Source: Bog-473 sp963725895 (GTDB lineage Bacteria; Actinomycetota; Acidimicrobiia; Acidimicrobiales; RAAP-2). From it: a stretch of DNA of 64,000 nucleotides. Below, piece by piece: positions 1-9,437 of this stretch (position 1 is its first letter; every line of letters starts with the position of its first letter). The stretch is taken from positions 868,001 through 932,000 of the forward strand of contig CAVSAJ010000003.1 in the NCBI GenBank assembly GCA_963725895.1, read 5' to 3'. A program made the translations under genes and the position numbers. A model generated the notes under the pieces. That model was given only the letters and a program-made list of their open reading frames with translations, was not told the DNA's origin and searched no databases.

Positions 1-2
1 GA

Positions 3-19
3 TCGATCAAAACAATCGA
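3..19. promoter_or_regulatory. possible operator of the TetR gene
   Basis: A short inverted repeat, TCGAT-N7-ATCGA, lies 28 bp before the TetR start codon in an AT-rich stretch. TetR genes often carry a palindromic operator in front of themselves. The arms are short and the site touches the window edge, so this is only a suggestion. Confidence 0.2.
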
Positions 20-46
20 TTAGGACAGCCCGCGAGGAGGGTCAGC

Positions 47-700
47 ATGGCCAAAGCAGGCGTCAAGCCACGTGTGGGGCAGGCGGCCTCGACCGGGGTC
101 GAGGACACGCGCGAGGCACTGGTCCGCGGTGCGGTGGCCGCCCTGAAGGAGGAGGGCTTCGCCGGCGCCAGCGCGCGGGCGATCGCCCGGCGGGCGGGGT
201 GCAACCAGAGCCTCGTGTTCTACCACTTCGGGTCGGTCGCCAACCTGCTGCTTGCCGCGCTCGACGACGTCAGTGAGATGCGGCGCGTCCACTATCAGGC
301 GGCCGTCGATCACGCCGACGGGATGGCCGCGCTCGTCGACGCCGCGCAGGCGATCTTCGAAGAGGACCTCGACGCGGGGCACATCGCCGTCCTCGCCGAG
401 ATGATCGCCGGAGCATCGGCGACGCCGGGGCTCGCCACCGAGGTCGCGGCGCGCATCGCTCCGTGGCGCACGTTCGCGGCCGACGCGCTGCGCGGGGCCC
501 TCGAGAGCTCGCCGCTGGCAACAGCGGTCGAGCCGGACCTGGCCGCCCATGCCGTCGTCGCGCTCTACCTCGGGCTCGAGATGCTGGCGCACCTCGACGG
601 GGACCGCAGCTCCGCCCTCGCACTGTTCGACCGGGCGCGCGTGCTGGCCGGCTTGGTGCAGGCGCTCGGGCTTTCGGCGACGCGAGAGGAGGCACCATGA
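47..700 (+). CDS. TetR/AcrR family transcriptional regulator
   Basis: This 217-residue protein is a probable one-component DNA-binding repressor. The N-terminal helix-turn-helix spans about residues 20-65 and ends in the family signature FYHFGS (58-63). The remaining 150 residues are the helical ligand-binding half, which does not reveal the ligand. The ATG at 47 follows GAGGAGGG at good spacing. The stop overlaps the start of the next gene as ATGA, so both are probably one transcript and the NAD(P)-binding partner may be its target. Family assignment is firm; role and ligand are not known. Confidence 0.88.
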   Translation: MAKAGVKPRVGQAASTGVEDTREALVRGAVAALKEEGFAGASARAIARRAGCNQSLVFYHFGSVANLLLAALDDVSEMRRVHYQAAVDHADGMAALVDAAQAIFEEDLDAGHIAVLAEMIAGASATPGLATEVAARIAPWRTFAADALRGALESSPLATAVEPDLAAHAVVALYLGLEMLAHLDGDRSSALALFDRARVLAGLVQALGLSATREEAP

Positions 701-1686
701 ATGAGCGCGGAGGAGCGACCGAGACCATGGAGGATGCACCTGCGGCGGGGCGACGGCCCTTCCCGACGGAGGGATTCGACGTCGTCACGGGTGCGTTCAG
801 CTATTCAGGCGCCGCGATCGCAGGTGAGCTGGGGCGGGCGGGGAGACGGGTCCGCACGCTCACCGGCCACCCCGAGCGGGCACCGGCCGGGGGCGGGATC
901 GACGTGCGGCCTCTCGACTTCGACGACGTCATTGCGCTGACAGCGTCACTGCAGGGTGCGACGACGCTCTACAACACGTACTGGATCCGGTTCCCCCACA
1001 AGAACGAAGACCACGAGCGTGCCGTGGCCAATCTACGCACCCTGTTCCACGCGGCCAGCCGCGCCGGGGTGGAGCGCATCGTGCACGTGTCGATCACCCA
1101 CCCGAGCATCTCGTCGCCGTACGGCTACTTCCGTGGAAAGGCCGAGGCCGAGCGCGCCCTGGCCGAGGTGGGCGTCTCGTACGCCGTGCTGCGACCGGCC
1201 ATCCTGTTCGGAGGCGAGGGTGTCCTCCTCAACAACATTGCGTGGCTCCTTCGCCACCTGCCTGTGTTCGCCGTCGGCGGCAGAGGCGACTACCGGATCC
1301 GGGCCATTCACATCGACGATCTGGCGGCGCTGGCCGTCGCCGCGGGACGCGAGCGCGCGGACTCCGTGATCGACGCCGTCGGCCCCGAGCGGCCGACTTT
1401 TCTCGAGCTCGTCCACGAGCTGCGGGCTGCCGTCCACAGCAGGAGCCCGATCGTGCGGGTCCCGGGCGCCCTCATGCCGCCTCTCGCGTCAGCGCTCGGC
1501 CTGGTGGTGCACGACGTGCTGCTGACCGCTGACGAGTACCGGGCCATGGCCGACGGCCTGGCCGATACCGAGGGGCCGGCGACCGGCTCCATCGCACTCA
1601 GCGGATGGATAGAACGGCACGCAGAGTCGCTCGGCCGTCGCTATGCCAACGAGATCGACCGGCACTTCCGCCGGCCGGACGCCTAG
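697..1686 (+). CDS. NAD(P)-binding protein, NmrA/atypical SDR type
   Basis: A 329-residue Rossmann-fold protein related to NmrA-like and NAD-dependent epimerase/dehydratase families. The nucleotide-binding turn is TGAFSYSGAAIA (about 31-42). A segment about 135-150 reads HVSITHPSISSPYGYFRGK, with the Y-x3-K spacing of SDR enzymes, followed by an AEVGVSYAVLRPAILFGG stretch typical of atypical SDRs. The start is the ATG overlapping the TetR stop; about 20 poorly conserved residues precede the fold. Its 3' end runs into the convergent prepilin peptidase gene, the two stops overlapping. The substrate is not predictable; it may be a redox enzyme or sensor controlled by the TetR protein. Confidence 0.75.
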   Translation: MNERGGATETMEDAPAAGRRPFPTEGFDVVTGAFSYSGAAIAGELGRAGRRVRTLTGHPERAPAGGGIDVRPLDFDDVIALTASLQGATTLYNTYWIRFPHKNEDHERAVANLRTLFHAASRAGVERIVHVSITHPSISSPYGYFRGKAEAERALAEVGVSYAVLRPAILFGGEGVLLNNIAWLLRHLPVFAVGGRGDYRIRAIHIDDLAALAVAAGRERADSVIDAVGPERPTFLELVHELRAAVHSRSPIVRVPGALMPPLASALGLVVHDVLLTADEYRAMADGLADTEGPATGSIALSGWIERHAESLGRRYANEIDRHFRRPDA

Positions 1687-2393
1687 CTCCAGATGACGAG
1701 GACCAGCGTGGCCGCGAGCGCGAGGTAGAGCCCGAACGGCAACCCCGAGTCGCGTGTAGCCCGGCGCAACCCGATCAGCACGAGGCCGACAACGGCTGCC
1801 ATGAGATTGGCGTAGAAGAAGGCGTCGAGGAGGGCCATCGGGGTCACCCAGGCCAGTCCGAAGCCGACGACGAGTGCGAGTCGGACGTCCCCGTAGGCGA
1901 TCCAGCGCGGGTTCATCAGGTTGATGAAGAAGAAGATCGCGAAGAAGACCAACGCGCCGAGAGTGGCGTGGATCAGCTGCTTCCACTCGGAACCGGCGAT
2001 GGCGACGACCACGCCGCTCGCGATGACCACCCCCCCGAGCGCATAGACGAGCGACTTGGGCAGCAGGCGACGCGTGAAGTCGCAATAGGCCAGCTGCACG
2101 AGGCCGACGAGCATGAGCAACGGTGGAATGGCTGTGGGCGACCAGCCCACCCGATAGAGGATGATGGCAGGGATGACGCCCGACGCCACCGCGAGGGCCA
2201 GCCACTGCCATCGGCCGATCTGCGGCGCGTCGATCTCCGCCGTCGGCATGGATGACGCCGGCGAGGCGTTCTCGACGGCGGTGGAGGCCCGTGTGAGGGA
2301 CGCGGCCAGCTCACGCCGGGTCAGCGGGACGAGGAGGGACCCGGCGACCATGCCGAAGGCGGCGCCAACGAGGAGCGCGACGGACGGGGTCAT
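1683..2393 (-). CDS. A24-family prepilin peptidase (TadV/CpaA type)
   Basis: A 236-residue polytopic membrane aspartic protease expected to cleave the Flp prepilin and the TadE/TadG-like pseudopilins. The two catalytic aspartates are visible in YCDFTRRLLP (Asp about 105) and IAYGDVRLAL (Asp about 169). The second site has a GD pair but not the full GxGDxK form. Hydrophobic segments fill most of the protein, and no N-terminal methylase domain with cysteines is present, as in CpaA-type enzymes. It is the last gene of a minus-strand set after the TadE- and TadG-like genes, and its start overlaps the TadG-like stop by 4 bp. Confidence 0.85.
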   Translation of the reverse strand: MTPSVALLVGAAFGMVAGSLLVPLTRRELAASLTRASTAVENASPASSMPTAEIDAPQIGRWQWLALAVASGVIPAIILYRVGWSPTAIPPLLMLVGLVQLAYCDFTRRLLPKSLVYALGGVVIASGVVVAIAGSEWKQLIHATLGALVFFAIFFFINLMNPRWIAYGDVRLALVVGFGLAWVTPMALLDAFFYANLMAAVVGLVLIGLRRATRDSGLPFGLYLALAATLVLVIWS

Positions 2394-4015
2394 TGCACCA
2401 GGGAGACCGAACCGCAGTTGGCGCTGAGGAACGCGACCGAGGCGTTCCCGACGGAGACGCCCGCCGCCTGGAGGATCGGCCACAAGACCGGAGCCAACGT
2501 GGTCAGCACGGTGTAGGCCGGGTTCGTGGAGCCGAGTCCGCTGAACGAGGGTGTCGGGGTCGTGGACCCTATCTGCTTCGGGTTCGACGGGGGGCCTGAA
2601 GCCGGTGCATACGTCGATGCAGACGGTGGCACGTTGCTCGAGTTGAAGGTCTGGCTGCTGCTCGTGACGCCCGAGATGGAGACCGAGATCCCCGAGTAGC
2701 CCGGGACCGCCACGGTGGCGCTTGACGTTTGGGTGGTCGAGCTGGTTTTCCCCGCGCTGAACGCGTTGTTGGTACAGGACATGGCGGCCAGCGTGGACGT
2801 GGCGGACGCAGCGGAGAAGGGGCCGATGGTCACTTGGCCGACGGCGGGAATGTTGAGCGTCATGGTCGCCTGGACCTGGGCGGTCGACGCCTCCGTGCCG
2901 ACTGGGCCGAAGGCGACTTGTGGCGGCTGGCCGACCGACAACGAGAGATATGCGGTCGTGAGGCCGGTGATACCGAGGGCGTTGGTGATCGCGATTTCGT
3001 TGGTGCCGTTCGCCACCTCGGCCTCGGTGGTGAGGATTTGGAGCACGTTGAGGTTGGCGGCCAGTGCGGCGGGGGGCACCACGCCGTTCGAGCAACTCGA
3101 ATAATCGCCCGACGACGGGGTGTTCCAACTGATCGAGACCAATTGACAAAGGCTGATCGGTGTTGAAGAGCTCACGCCAAGACCCCCGTTGCTGAAGTCT
3201 TGCGAGGCGACGCAGGGCGACGGGGTCGGTGTTGCGGCGCAGTTCAGCGGCGCCACCTGGTTGGTGATGGCGTCGTTCAAGAGCGTCGGCCACTCGGATG
3301 CTGGCAACGGTGTGGTCAGGACGTCCGATGCCGTCAACGCCGTCCCCGACACCCCGATCAGCTGGCTCAGGCTCACATCCGTGTTGGCGAGACCTTGAAA
3401 GCCCACAGCGCTGACGCTGATGCTGGGTGCCAGCGTGCCGAGGACGTCGCTGAGGACGCCGTACGCCTGCGACTGCGAGGTACTGATGTTGGCCAGGTAG
3501 GAGCCAACGGAGAAGCCACCTTCGGGTGCCTGCTCGGCGATGGCCGACCGACTCACCGTTGCGTTCCCGCCTCCGAAGATCTGGGGCACCGTCTGGGTCG
3601 CCGTGACCTTCACTGCGTTGCACGGATTGTCGTACTGGGGGTAGAAGTACCAGCAGCCGCCCGTGGCAGGCGTGAACGTCGTGCCCGACCACACTCCGCC
3701 CAGGAACGAAAACGTCGTGTTCGTCCCGTTGTCGGTGGCGACGTTCGCGAGCTTGCCGTTCAGATAGGTGGTGACGGCCGAGAGAGACGGCTCTTGGTCA
3801 GCGATACCGATGTAGCGCGTCACGTCGAGCGCTGCGGTGTCGGCCATTGCCTGCGCCTGGCGGTTGCCGTCCACGGTGAATCCCAGGTCGACCCCGAAGG
3901 CGCCCGCCCACAGCAAGAGGACCATGCAGATGGCGGTCAGGATGAAGGTCGCTCCGCGCTCGTCGCGTTGTCGCGCCTCGGACCAACCGAGGAACCGTCG
4001 CCGCCCTGGCTGCAT
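2390..4015 (-). CDS. TadG-like pilus assembly protein
   Basis: A 541-residue protein with one N-terminal membrane segment and a long extracytoplasmic domain. The N-terminus reads RDERGATFILTA followed by a hydrophobic helix (about 18-45), then GNRQAQAMADTAALD, the classic start of TadE/TadG pseudopilins and Flp-pilus-associated proteins. The rest is rich in Ser, Thr, Ala and Val with scattered cysteines, as in surface or pilus accessory proteins. It starts two bases after the TadE-like stop, which implies coupling. Assignment to the TadG group rests on the N-terminus and the neighbours; the large C-terminal region is not a recognised domain. Confidence 0.8.
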   Translation of the reverse strand: MQPGRRRFLGWSEARQRDERGATFILTAICMVLLLWAGAFGVDLGFTVDGNRQAQAMADTAALDVTRYIGIADQEPSLSAVTTYLNGKLANVATDNGTNTTFSFLGGVWSGTTFTPATGGCWYFYPQYDNPCNAVKVTATQTVPQIFGGGNATVSRSAIAEQAPEGGFSVGSYLANISTSQSQAYGVLSDVLGTLAPSISVSAVGFQGLANTDVSLSQLIGVSGTALTASDVLTTPLPASEWPTLLNDAITNQVAPLNCAATPTPSPCVASQDFSNGGLGVSSSTPISLCQLVSISWNTPSSGDYSSCSNGVVPPAALAANLNVLQILTTEAEVANGTNEIAITNALGITGLTTAYLSLSVGQPPQVAFGPVGTEASTAQVQATMTLNIPAVGQVTIGPFSAASATSTLAAMSCTNNAFSAGKTSSTTQTSSATVAVPGYSGISVSISGVTSSSQTFNSSNVPPSASTYAPASGPPSNPKQIGSTTPTPSFSGLGSTNPAYTVLTTLAPVLWPILQAAGVSVGNASVAFLSANCGSVSLVQ

Positions 4016-4507
4016 CTATGAGCTCGGGGTCGAGAGCTGGAGGACGTCCGTGGAGGAGATCGTCGACGGGGTGATCACCCCGAGTCCCGGCATCTCGGGG
4101 AAGAGAGGCGACGACGCGTAGTTGTAACTCACCGTCACCGAGAGGCACGTGTTGTCGCCGGACAGGTTGTCGCCGTTCGAGGGACAGGGCTCGGTCGTCG
4201 CGACACAGGTGATGATGGTGGCCGAGGTCCCACAGGTCCCCTTGCCCATCCAGCCCACGTCTGTGCCGGCTTGGGCCTCGGCGGTGGCGACAGCCGTTGA
4301 CGAGGCGACGATGCCAGCGCGGGCGCCGTCGGCGGCAGCCTGGGTGACCGTGGCCTGCGCCGCCAGGATCAGGCCGTAGGTGATGATGCCGTAGAGGAGC
4401 ATGATGAGGAGGACGACGACGAACGCGAACTCCACCATCTCGGCCCCTTGTTCATTGTCGCGCCACCGCCTGAGTGCAACCGGAAGTCTCCACGTCAGCG
4501 GTCTCAA
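4016..4507 (-). CDS. TadE-like pseudopilin
   Basis: A small membrane protein whose core, NEQGAEMVEFAFVVVLL, is the TadE prepilin-like motif: Gly before the cleavage site and Glu at +5 of a hydrophobic helix. It continues as AAQATVTQAAADGARAG, usual for TadE. I chose the TTG at 4507 because a run GAGAGGGGGG sits 5-6 bp upstream, resembling the ribosome sites of cpaB and flp; this gives 163 residues. A GTG at 4657 would give 213 residues but would place coding sequence over the regulatory element at 4623-4646. It is first of three minus-strand Tad genes and divergent from cpaB. Confidence 0.8.
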   Translation of the reverse strand: MRPLTWRLPVALRRWRDNEQGAEMVEFAFVVVLLIMLLYGIITYGLILAAQATVTQAAADGARAGIVASSTAVATAEAQAGTDVGWMGKGTCGTSATIITCVATTEPCPSNGDNLSGDNTCLSVTVSYNYASSPLFPEMPGLGVITPSTISSTDVLQLSTPSS

Positions 4508-4622
4508 CGCGACCCCCCTCTCGTCTCTGTCGGGCGGCGGCACCCACTCCTGAAGGGCAAATGTCGAATTGCCGCGTCGCCGTGTCGCGACCGAGTCGAT
4601 TTTGGGCTGCCTGCTCACCCCG

Positions 4623-4646
4623 GTACATAGGTCATATGGACCATTT
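4623..4646 (-). promoter_or_regulatory. Tad regulon element, copy A (faces the TadE-like gene)
   Basis: Read on the minus strand, this 24-bp element has the core TGGTC-N7-CCTATG followed by an A two bases later. The same spacing occurs at 4676-4699 and 11074-11097. It lies about 116 bp upstream of the preferred TadE-like start. Its centre also contains the near-palindrome GGTCCATATGACC, so it could bind a dimer. Confidence 0.65.
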
Positions 4647-4675
4647 GGGGGTCTCACCAGGGACGCTGTGTTCCA

Positions 4676-4699
4676 GAATGGTCTAAAGGGCCTATGTAC
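4676..4699 (+). promoter_or_regulatory. Tad regulon element, copy B (faces cpaB)
   Basis: Plus-strand copy of the element TGGTC-N7-CCTATG, 98 bp before the cpaB start codon. With copy A it forms a divergent pair in the cpaB/TadE intergenic region. Over 24 aligned positions it shares the core 5-mer, the core 6-mer and several flanking A residues with the other two copies without any gap. Confidence 0.65.
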
Positions 4700-4797
4700 G
4701 CGGATCGGTTCCCGTCGTACCCTCCAAGCGAACCAACGGCGGACGGCCGTGCACGTGTCGCCGTCGTCGTCCGCGGGTTTGAGAGGGGGAATGTTCT

Positions 4798-5562
4798 GTG
4801 AAGAGGCAGACGCTCACGCTGGTTTTGATTGGGGTGATCCTTTTCATCGCCGGCAGCGCCATCGCGTTCGCGAGCGTGAAGGGCGCCAGCAAGCACACAG
4901 CCGGTTCGGGCAGCACCGCACCCGTGACCATCTCCGCGGTCATCGCCACGGGTGACATACCCGCCGGCACGACGGGCCAGTCCATGATCTCGAACCACTT
5001 GGTGGCGATCGAACTGATTCCGACCAAGTCGTTCAAACCGACCGATCTCGTCACCGTGGCCAGTTTGACGAACGAGGTCTCGACACAGTCGATCGCCAAG
5101 GGTCAGGCGATCAGCACGACCGAGCTGTCGGCGAGCACGTCTGCGATCTCCATCCCGACGGGTATGGATGCGATCACCGTCACCATGACCGGGACGAACG
5201 CCCTCGCCGGCTACCTGCAGCCGGGCAGCCGGGTGGACGTCTACGCCACCATCACCAAGGTCTCGCAGGGTGGGCCCGCAGCGGCCAACATTCCGGTTCC
5301 TTGCACCGAGCTCGCGATGTCCAGCATCCAGGTGCTCGACGTGGAGAGCACAAGTCCATCGTTCGCCGGCCATCGAACGGCGGCGGGCCGGGCGATTCCT
5401 TCGAGCGAGACGATCCTGCTTGCGGTCACCGGCCAGCAGGCACAAACGCTCGAGTTCCTCGAGCAGAACGAGGCGCTGTCGGTCGTCCAGCCTCAGCAGG
5501 GAGCCATCCCGCCACCGCTGATGCAGTGCGTCGGCACCGGCGAGACGACGGGTGCCCCATGA
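4798..5562 (+). CDS. cpaB: Flp pilus assembly protein CpaB (RcpC/CpaB)
   Basis: A 254-residue protein with an N-terminal membrane anchor (about 5-27) followed by a SAF-type beta-clip domain (about 45-115) and the RcpC/CpaB domain, recognisable from PGSRVDVYAT in the middle of the protein. In Tad systems CpaB is a periplasmic or envelope component that works with the secretion apparatus. The start is a GTG 5 bp beyond GAGAGGGGGAA. The stop overlaps the next start as ATGA. It opens the plus-strand Tad operon. Confidence 0.85.
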   Translation: MKRQTLTLVLIGVILFIAGSAIAFASVKGASKHTAGSGSTAPVTISAVIATGDIPAGTTGQSMISNHLVAIELIPTKSFKPTDLVTVASLTNEVSTQSIAKGQAISTTELSASTSAISIPTGMDAITVTMTGTNALAGYLQPGSRVDVYATITKVSQGGPAAANIPVPCTELAMSSIQVLDVESTSPSFAGHRTAAGRAIPSSETILLAVTGQQAQTLEFLEQNEALSVVQPQQGAIPPPLMQCVGTGETTGAP

Positions 5563-6852
5563 TCAACCGTCGCATCCTCGTGATCAGCCGCTCCCCGGCG
5601 CTGAGCCGGGCGATCCAGGCCTCGCTCGGAGCCGGCTACCAGGTCGTCACCAGTTCGAACGTGATCGACGTCGAAGAGGAGGTGCGCGAAGAGGGGCCCT
5701 TCGACATTCTCGTGGCCGGGCCGGTGTTCGACAGCCATGCCGGCATGGCCCGGCTGGCCAACCTCCGGGCGATGTCCCCCGTGCCGGTGGTGGTGCTGGC
5801 CCTCGGGCCGAAACCCAAGGCGAACCTGGCTGACATCGTGCGAACCGGGGCGGTGGAGCTCGTCGAGTACCCGACCTCCAAGCGCCAGCTGTCGAGTGCG
5901 TTACAGCGCGCCTTCGACATCGCCGACGCGTCTCGTTGCCGGATCCGGTTCGACCCTCCCCGTCGCCGGGGACGGTGTCGTCGTCGAGCGCTCGCACTTC
6001 GCGGAGGTGTTCACGGTCGCCTCGTCGAGCGGCGGCTGCGGGAAGACCTTCTACGCCACCAATCTGGCGTGCTACCTGGCCCGACAGACGGGACAGCGGG
6101 TGTGCCTGGTCGATCTCGACTTGCAGTTCGGCGAGGTCTCGACGGCGCTCCACCTGCGTCCCCGGTTCACCATTTCTGACCTGCTGTCGCGCGAACCGGT
6201 CGACGAGGACGACCTCGATGAGCACGTGGAGCAGTACCTCGAAGAGCACGAGCTCGGGTTCTCGGTGTTGGCGGCGCCCTTCAGCCCGGCCGATGCGGAC
6301 ATGATCGCGCCGAAGGACGTCTACAAGGTCATGGGCGCGCTGCGCCGGCACTTCGACTACATCGTGGTCGACACCCCGGCGCAGCTGTCCGAGATCGTCC
6401 TGGCCGCCTTCGACCATTCGACCCGGGTGCTCTGCATGGTGACGCTGGACCTACCGAGCATTCGCAACATGCGGGTCTTCCTGACCACGTTGGAGAAGCT
6501 CAAGATCAACAGCGACACGATCGGCGTCGTGCTCAACAAGGTTGAAGAGGACATCGGGATCGACATCGGCGACGTCCAAGAGGTGCTCGACAACAAGATC
6601 ATCTCGGTGTTGCCGTATTCCCGTGAGGTCATGAAGTCGATCAACAAGGGACGGCCGGCGCTGGTGTCGGCGGCCGACTCCGAAATCGGCAAGAAGTTGG
6701 CGATCAGCATGCAGCAGCTCCTGGCGGGGGAAGTGACACCGGTTATCGGGACGAGCACCAACGCGACGCCCGAGCTGAACGGCGAGTCGCGGGGATTCTG
6801 GCGGAGGCGAAAGGGACGCACCACCAAGGTGCCTGAGCTCGAGAGGGCCTGA
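5559..6852 (+). CDS. cpaE: CpaE/TadZ-like pilus localisation ATPase (frameshifted)
   Basis: The first part (to about 5920) is a receiver-like domain beginning MINRRILVISRSPALSR. The second part (from about 5940) is a MinD/ParA-type ATPase with the deviant Walker A SSSGGCGKT and a VVDTPAQ Walker B region. In Tad systems CpaE/TadZ places the apparatus in the cell. The two halves lie in different frames: one extra base occurs at about 5920-5940, and the full span is one base over a multiple of three. Without the shift it would be about 430 residues, normal for the family. An assembly error is more likely than a true split, because both halves are well conserved. Confidence 0.82.
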
Positions 6853-6857
6853 TCGAG

Positions 6858-8415
6858 ATGAACCTTTCGGAGAAGCTGGCCGCCGCGGACGGGCCGCCGT
6901 CTCAACCCGCCGCCGAGGAGACTTCACCGCCGCGCAACCGCCGAGCCGGGGACCCTGGAGGGCCGCCGCCGCGCGGGGACGAACCCGTTCGGCACCCCTG
7001 GCTCGAAGGGCCACCCGATGCGCCGGGCGTCCGACCGTGTCGCGCTCGACGAGCAGTGGAAGCAGAGCAAAGCCAAGGTCCAGGCCAAAGTGCTGGCCGA
7101 GATCGCCCCGACGGCCGCCGATCTGTCACCCGACGAATTGCGGACCAAGGTCCGCGCGACGGTCAACGAGATCCTCGAGCGTGAGGACATCGGGGTCTCG
7201 CCGATCGAACGCCAGCGTTTCGTCGAAGAAATGCTCGAGGACTCGCTCGGCTACGGGCCGCTCGAGGCGTTGCTCTCCGACAACACGATCACCGAGATCA
7301 TGTGCAACGCCTACGACGAGATCTGGATCGAGCGCAAGGGGAAGATCGAGCGTAGCGAGATCATCTTCACCACCCCGAGCCAGTACCGGCGCATCATCGA
7401 CCGCATGGTGCACGGCGTGGGACGTCGGGTCGACGAATCGTCGCCGATGGTGGACGCCCGCCTCGCCGACGGATCCCGGATCAACGCCATCGTGCCGCCG
7501 CTCGCCCTGCGCGGACCGGTACTGACCATCCGAAAGTTCCCCGAGCGGGCTTTCCTCATGCAGGACCTCATCAACCTCGGCACGCTGACCATGGACGCGG
7601 CGGTGTTCCTCGAGGCCTGCGTGCGGGGCAAGATCAGCATGGTCGTCGTGGGCGGCACCGGCACCGGGAAGACCACCATGCTCAACGTCCTCTCGAACTT
7701 CATCCCCGACGGCGAGCGGCTCATCACGATCGAGGAGTCGGCCGAGCTCCAGATCCAAGGAGCCCACGTGGTCACGCTCGAGACGCGGCCGGCCAACGCG
7801 GAGGGGACCGGTGAGGTCCGGATCCGCGACCTGGTCCGCAACTCCCTTCGTATGCGGCCCGATCGCATCATCGTCGGTGAGTGCCGTGGATCTGAGACCC
7901 TGGACATGCTCCAGGCCATGAACACCGGCCACGCCGGCTCCATGACGACGGTGCACGCCAACACGCCGCGTGAGTTGCTCGGCCGTCTCGAGACGATGGT
8001 CATGATGGGCGGGGTCGAGCTGCCCCAGCGAGCCATCCGGGAGCAGATCGTCATGGCGGTCGGGCTTCTGGTGCAGCTCCAGCGGACGCCGGCGGGTCCC
8101 CGCGTCGTGCACTCCATCACCGAGATCCAGGGGATGGAGGGCGACACCGTCCTCCTCCAAGACATCTTCCACCGGGTCGACCAGGCCGAGGGCATGGGCC
8201 GCCTCGTCCCGACCGGTCTGCGCCCGAAGGTCCTCGACGAGCTGGCGCTGACCGGGATCGAGGTACCGGCGCAGCTCTTCCGCACCGAGGGCGATCCGTT
8301 CGCCTCGTCGCGATCGGTCGGGCGGCACCACCGCCCGACCCGGCCGGGGCGGGTTCCCGAGCCGCCGTCCGAAGAGCTCTACGAGATGCTGGCGCGGCGC
8401 CGCGACGGCAGATGA
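6858..8415 (+). CDS. cpaF: Tad pilus secretion ATPase CpaF/TadA (probable N-terminal frameshift)
   Basis: A type II/IV secretion ATPase that powers pilus assembly. Walker A is GGTGTGKTT, the Asp box region lies around ITIEESAEL, and Walker B is DRIIVGECRG. The conserved body runs from 7018 to about 8300. A short upstream segment starting at the ATG at 6858 (MNLSEKLAAADG, with a plausible ribosome site) resembles the CpaF N-terminus but is in another frame; one extra base between about 6900 and 7020 would join them, and the span is one base over a multiple of three. Alternatively the gene starts at the ATG at 7018. The stop overlaps tadB as ATGA. Confidence 0.87.
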
Positions 8416-9416
8416 GTGCTGCCGTGATCGCCGCGATGCAGCTGAGTTCGACGACGGAGGCCTTCGTCGCGGCTGTGCTCATCGGCGCCGGGCTGTCCAT
8501 TGCCGTCGTCGGCGCCATCACGCGGGTGCGGACCAAACAGCGCACACTGGCCCAGATTCTCGATGACACGATGGGCACGGCACAGGTCCCGGTCGAAGTG
8601 GTGAGCGAGTCGCCGGAACACGGCGAGCTCTCCGCCCTCACGGTCAGGATCTCCGGCATCTTCGGGCGCATCGACACCTCAGGCGTGCTCGAGCGCCGGC
8701 TCGAGCGGGCGGACATCCCGCTGCGTGCCGGCGAGTACATCGTCATCGCCGGAGCGGTGGCCTCGATGCTGGCCGTTGGCGCCGGGATCATCGCCCGTTC
8801 GCCCTTCGCGGCGTTGGGCGCCATCGCGGTGGTGGCAGGCATCGCGTGGTACCTCCCGTCGCGGCGGGCCAACAAGCGGATCAAGATGTTGCAGGAGCAG
8901 TTGCCCGATGCGCTGGCCCTCATGGCCGCTTCGGTCGAGGGAGGCCAGACGTTCCAGCGCTCCATCGACATGTACCGGCGTGACGCCCGACCGCCGCTCT
9001 CCTCCGAGCTGGACCGGGTGATGGCAGAAGTCGCCGTCGGCTCCGACCTGGTGGTGGCGTTGGAGAACATGGCGGAGCGGTCCGGTGTCGAGGACCTGAA
9101 CTGGGCCGTCGAGGCGGTCCGCATCCAGCAGTCCACCGGCGGCCGGCTGGCGCCCATCCTGCACACGCTGGCCGACTTCATGCGGACGCGCCAAGAGGTG
9201 CGACGCGAGGTCCAGACCCTTTCGGCCGAAGGGCGGATGTCCGGCTACGTGCTCTTCGCCATCCCGCTCTTCCTGGTTGTCGCGCTCGAGCTGAAGGACC
9301 CCGGATACCTCCAGCCCATGATGCACGGGGCGGGGCTCGTCGTGCTCCTCTTCACCGCGGGTCTGATGGCCCTGGGGTTCTGGATCGTCCGGCGGATGGT
9401 CAACATCAAGGTATGA
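8412..9416 (+). CDS. tadB: Tad inner-membrane platform protein TadB (GspF domain)
   Basis: A 334-residue integral membrane protein with a type II secretion F domain. Hydrophobic segments lie near residues 15-37 and 110-145 and at the C-terminus (about 275-330). Between them is the soluble helical domain with LPDALALMAASVEGGQTFQRS, the typical GspF/TadB signature. TadB and TadC form the membrane platform acted on by CpaF. The ATG overlaps the cpaF stop. Three membrane segments after the GspF domain distinguish it from type IV pilus PilC. Confidence 0.85.
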   Translation: MSAAVIAAMQLSSTTEAFVAAVLIGAGLSIAVVGAITRVRTKQRTLAQILDDTMGTAQVPVEVVSESPEHGELSALTVRISGIFGRIDTSGVLERRLERADIPLRAGEYIVIAGAVASMLAVGAGIIARSPFAALGAIAVVAGIAWYLPSRRANKRIKMLQEQLPDALALMAASVEGGQTFQRSIDMYRRDARPPLSSELDRVMAEVAVGSDLVVALENMAERSGVEDLNWAVEAVRIQQSTGGRLAPILHTLADFMRTRQEVRREVQTLSAEGRMSGYVLFAIPLFLVVALELKDPGYLQPMMHGAGLVVLLFTAGLMALGFWIVRRMVNIKV

Positions 9417-9437
9417 GCCGGCGGGGAGGTTGGTGAC

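Noticed and set aside
4657..4657. GTG start for a 213-residue TadE-like protein
   Set aside because: It would cover the 24-bp regulatory element, and the extra N-terminus is unlike TadE. The TTG at 4507 has a far better ribosome site.
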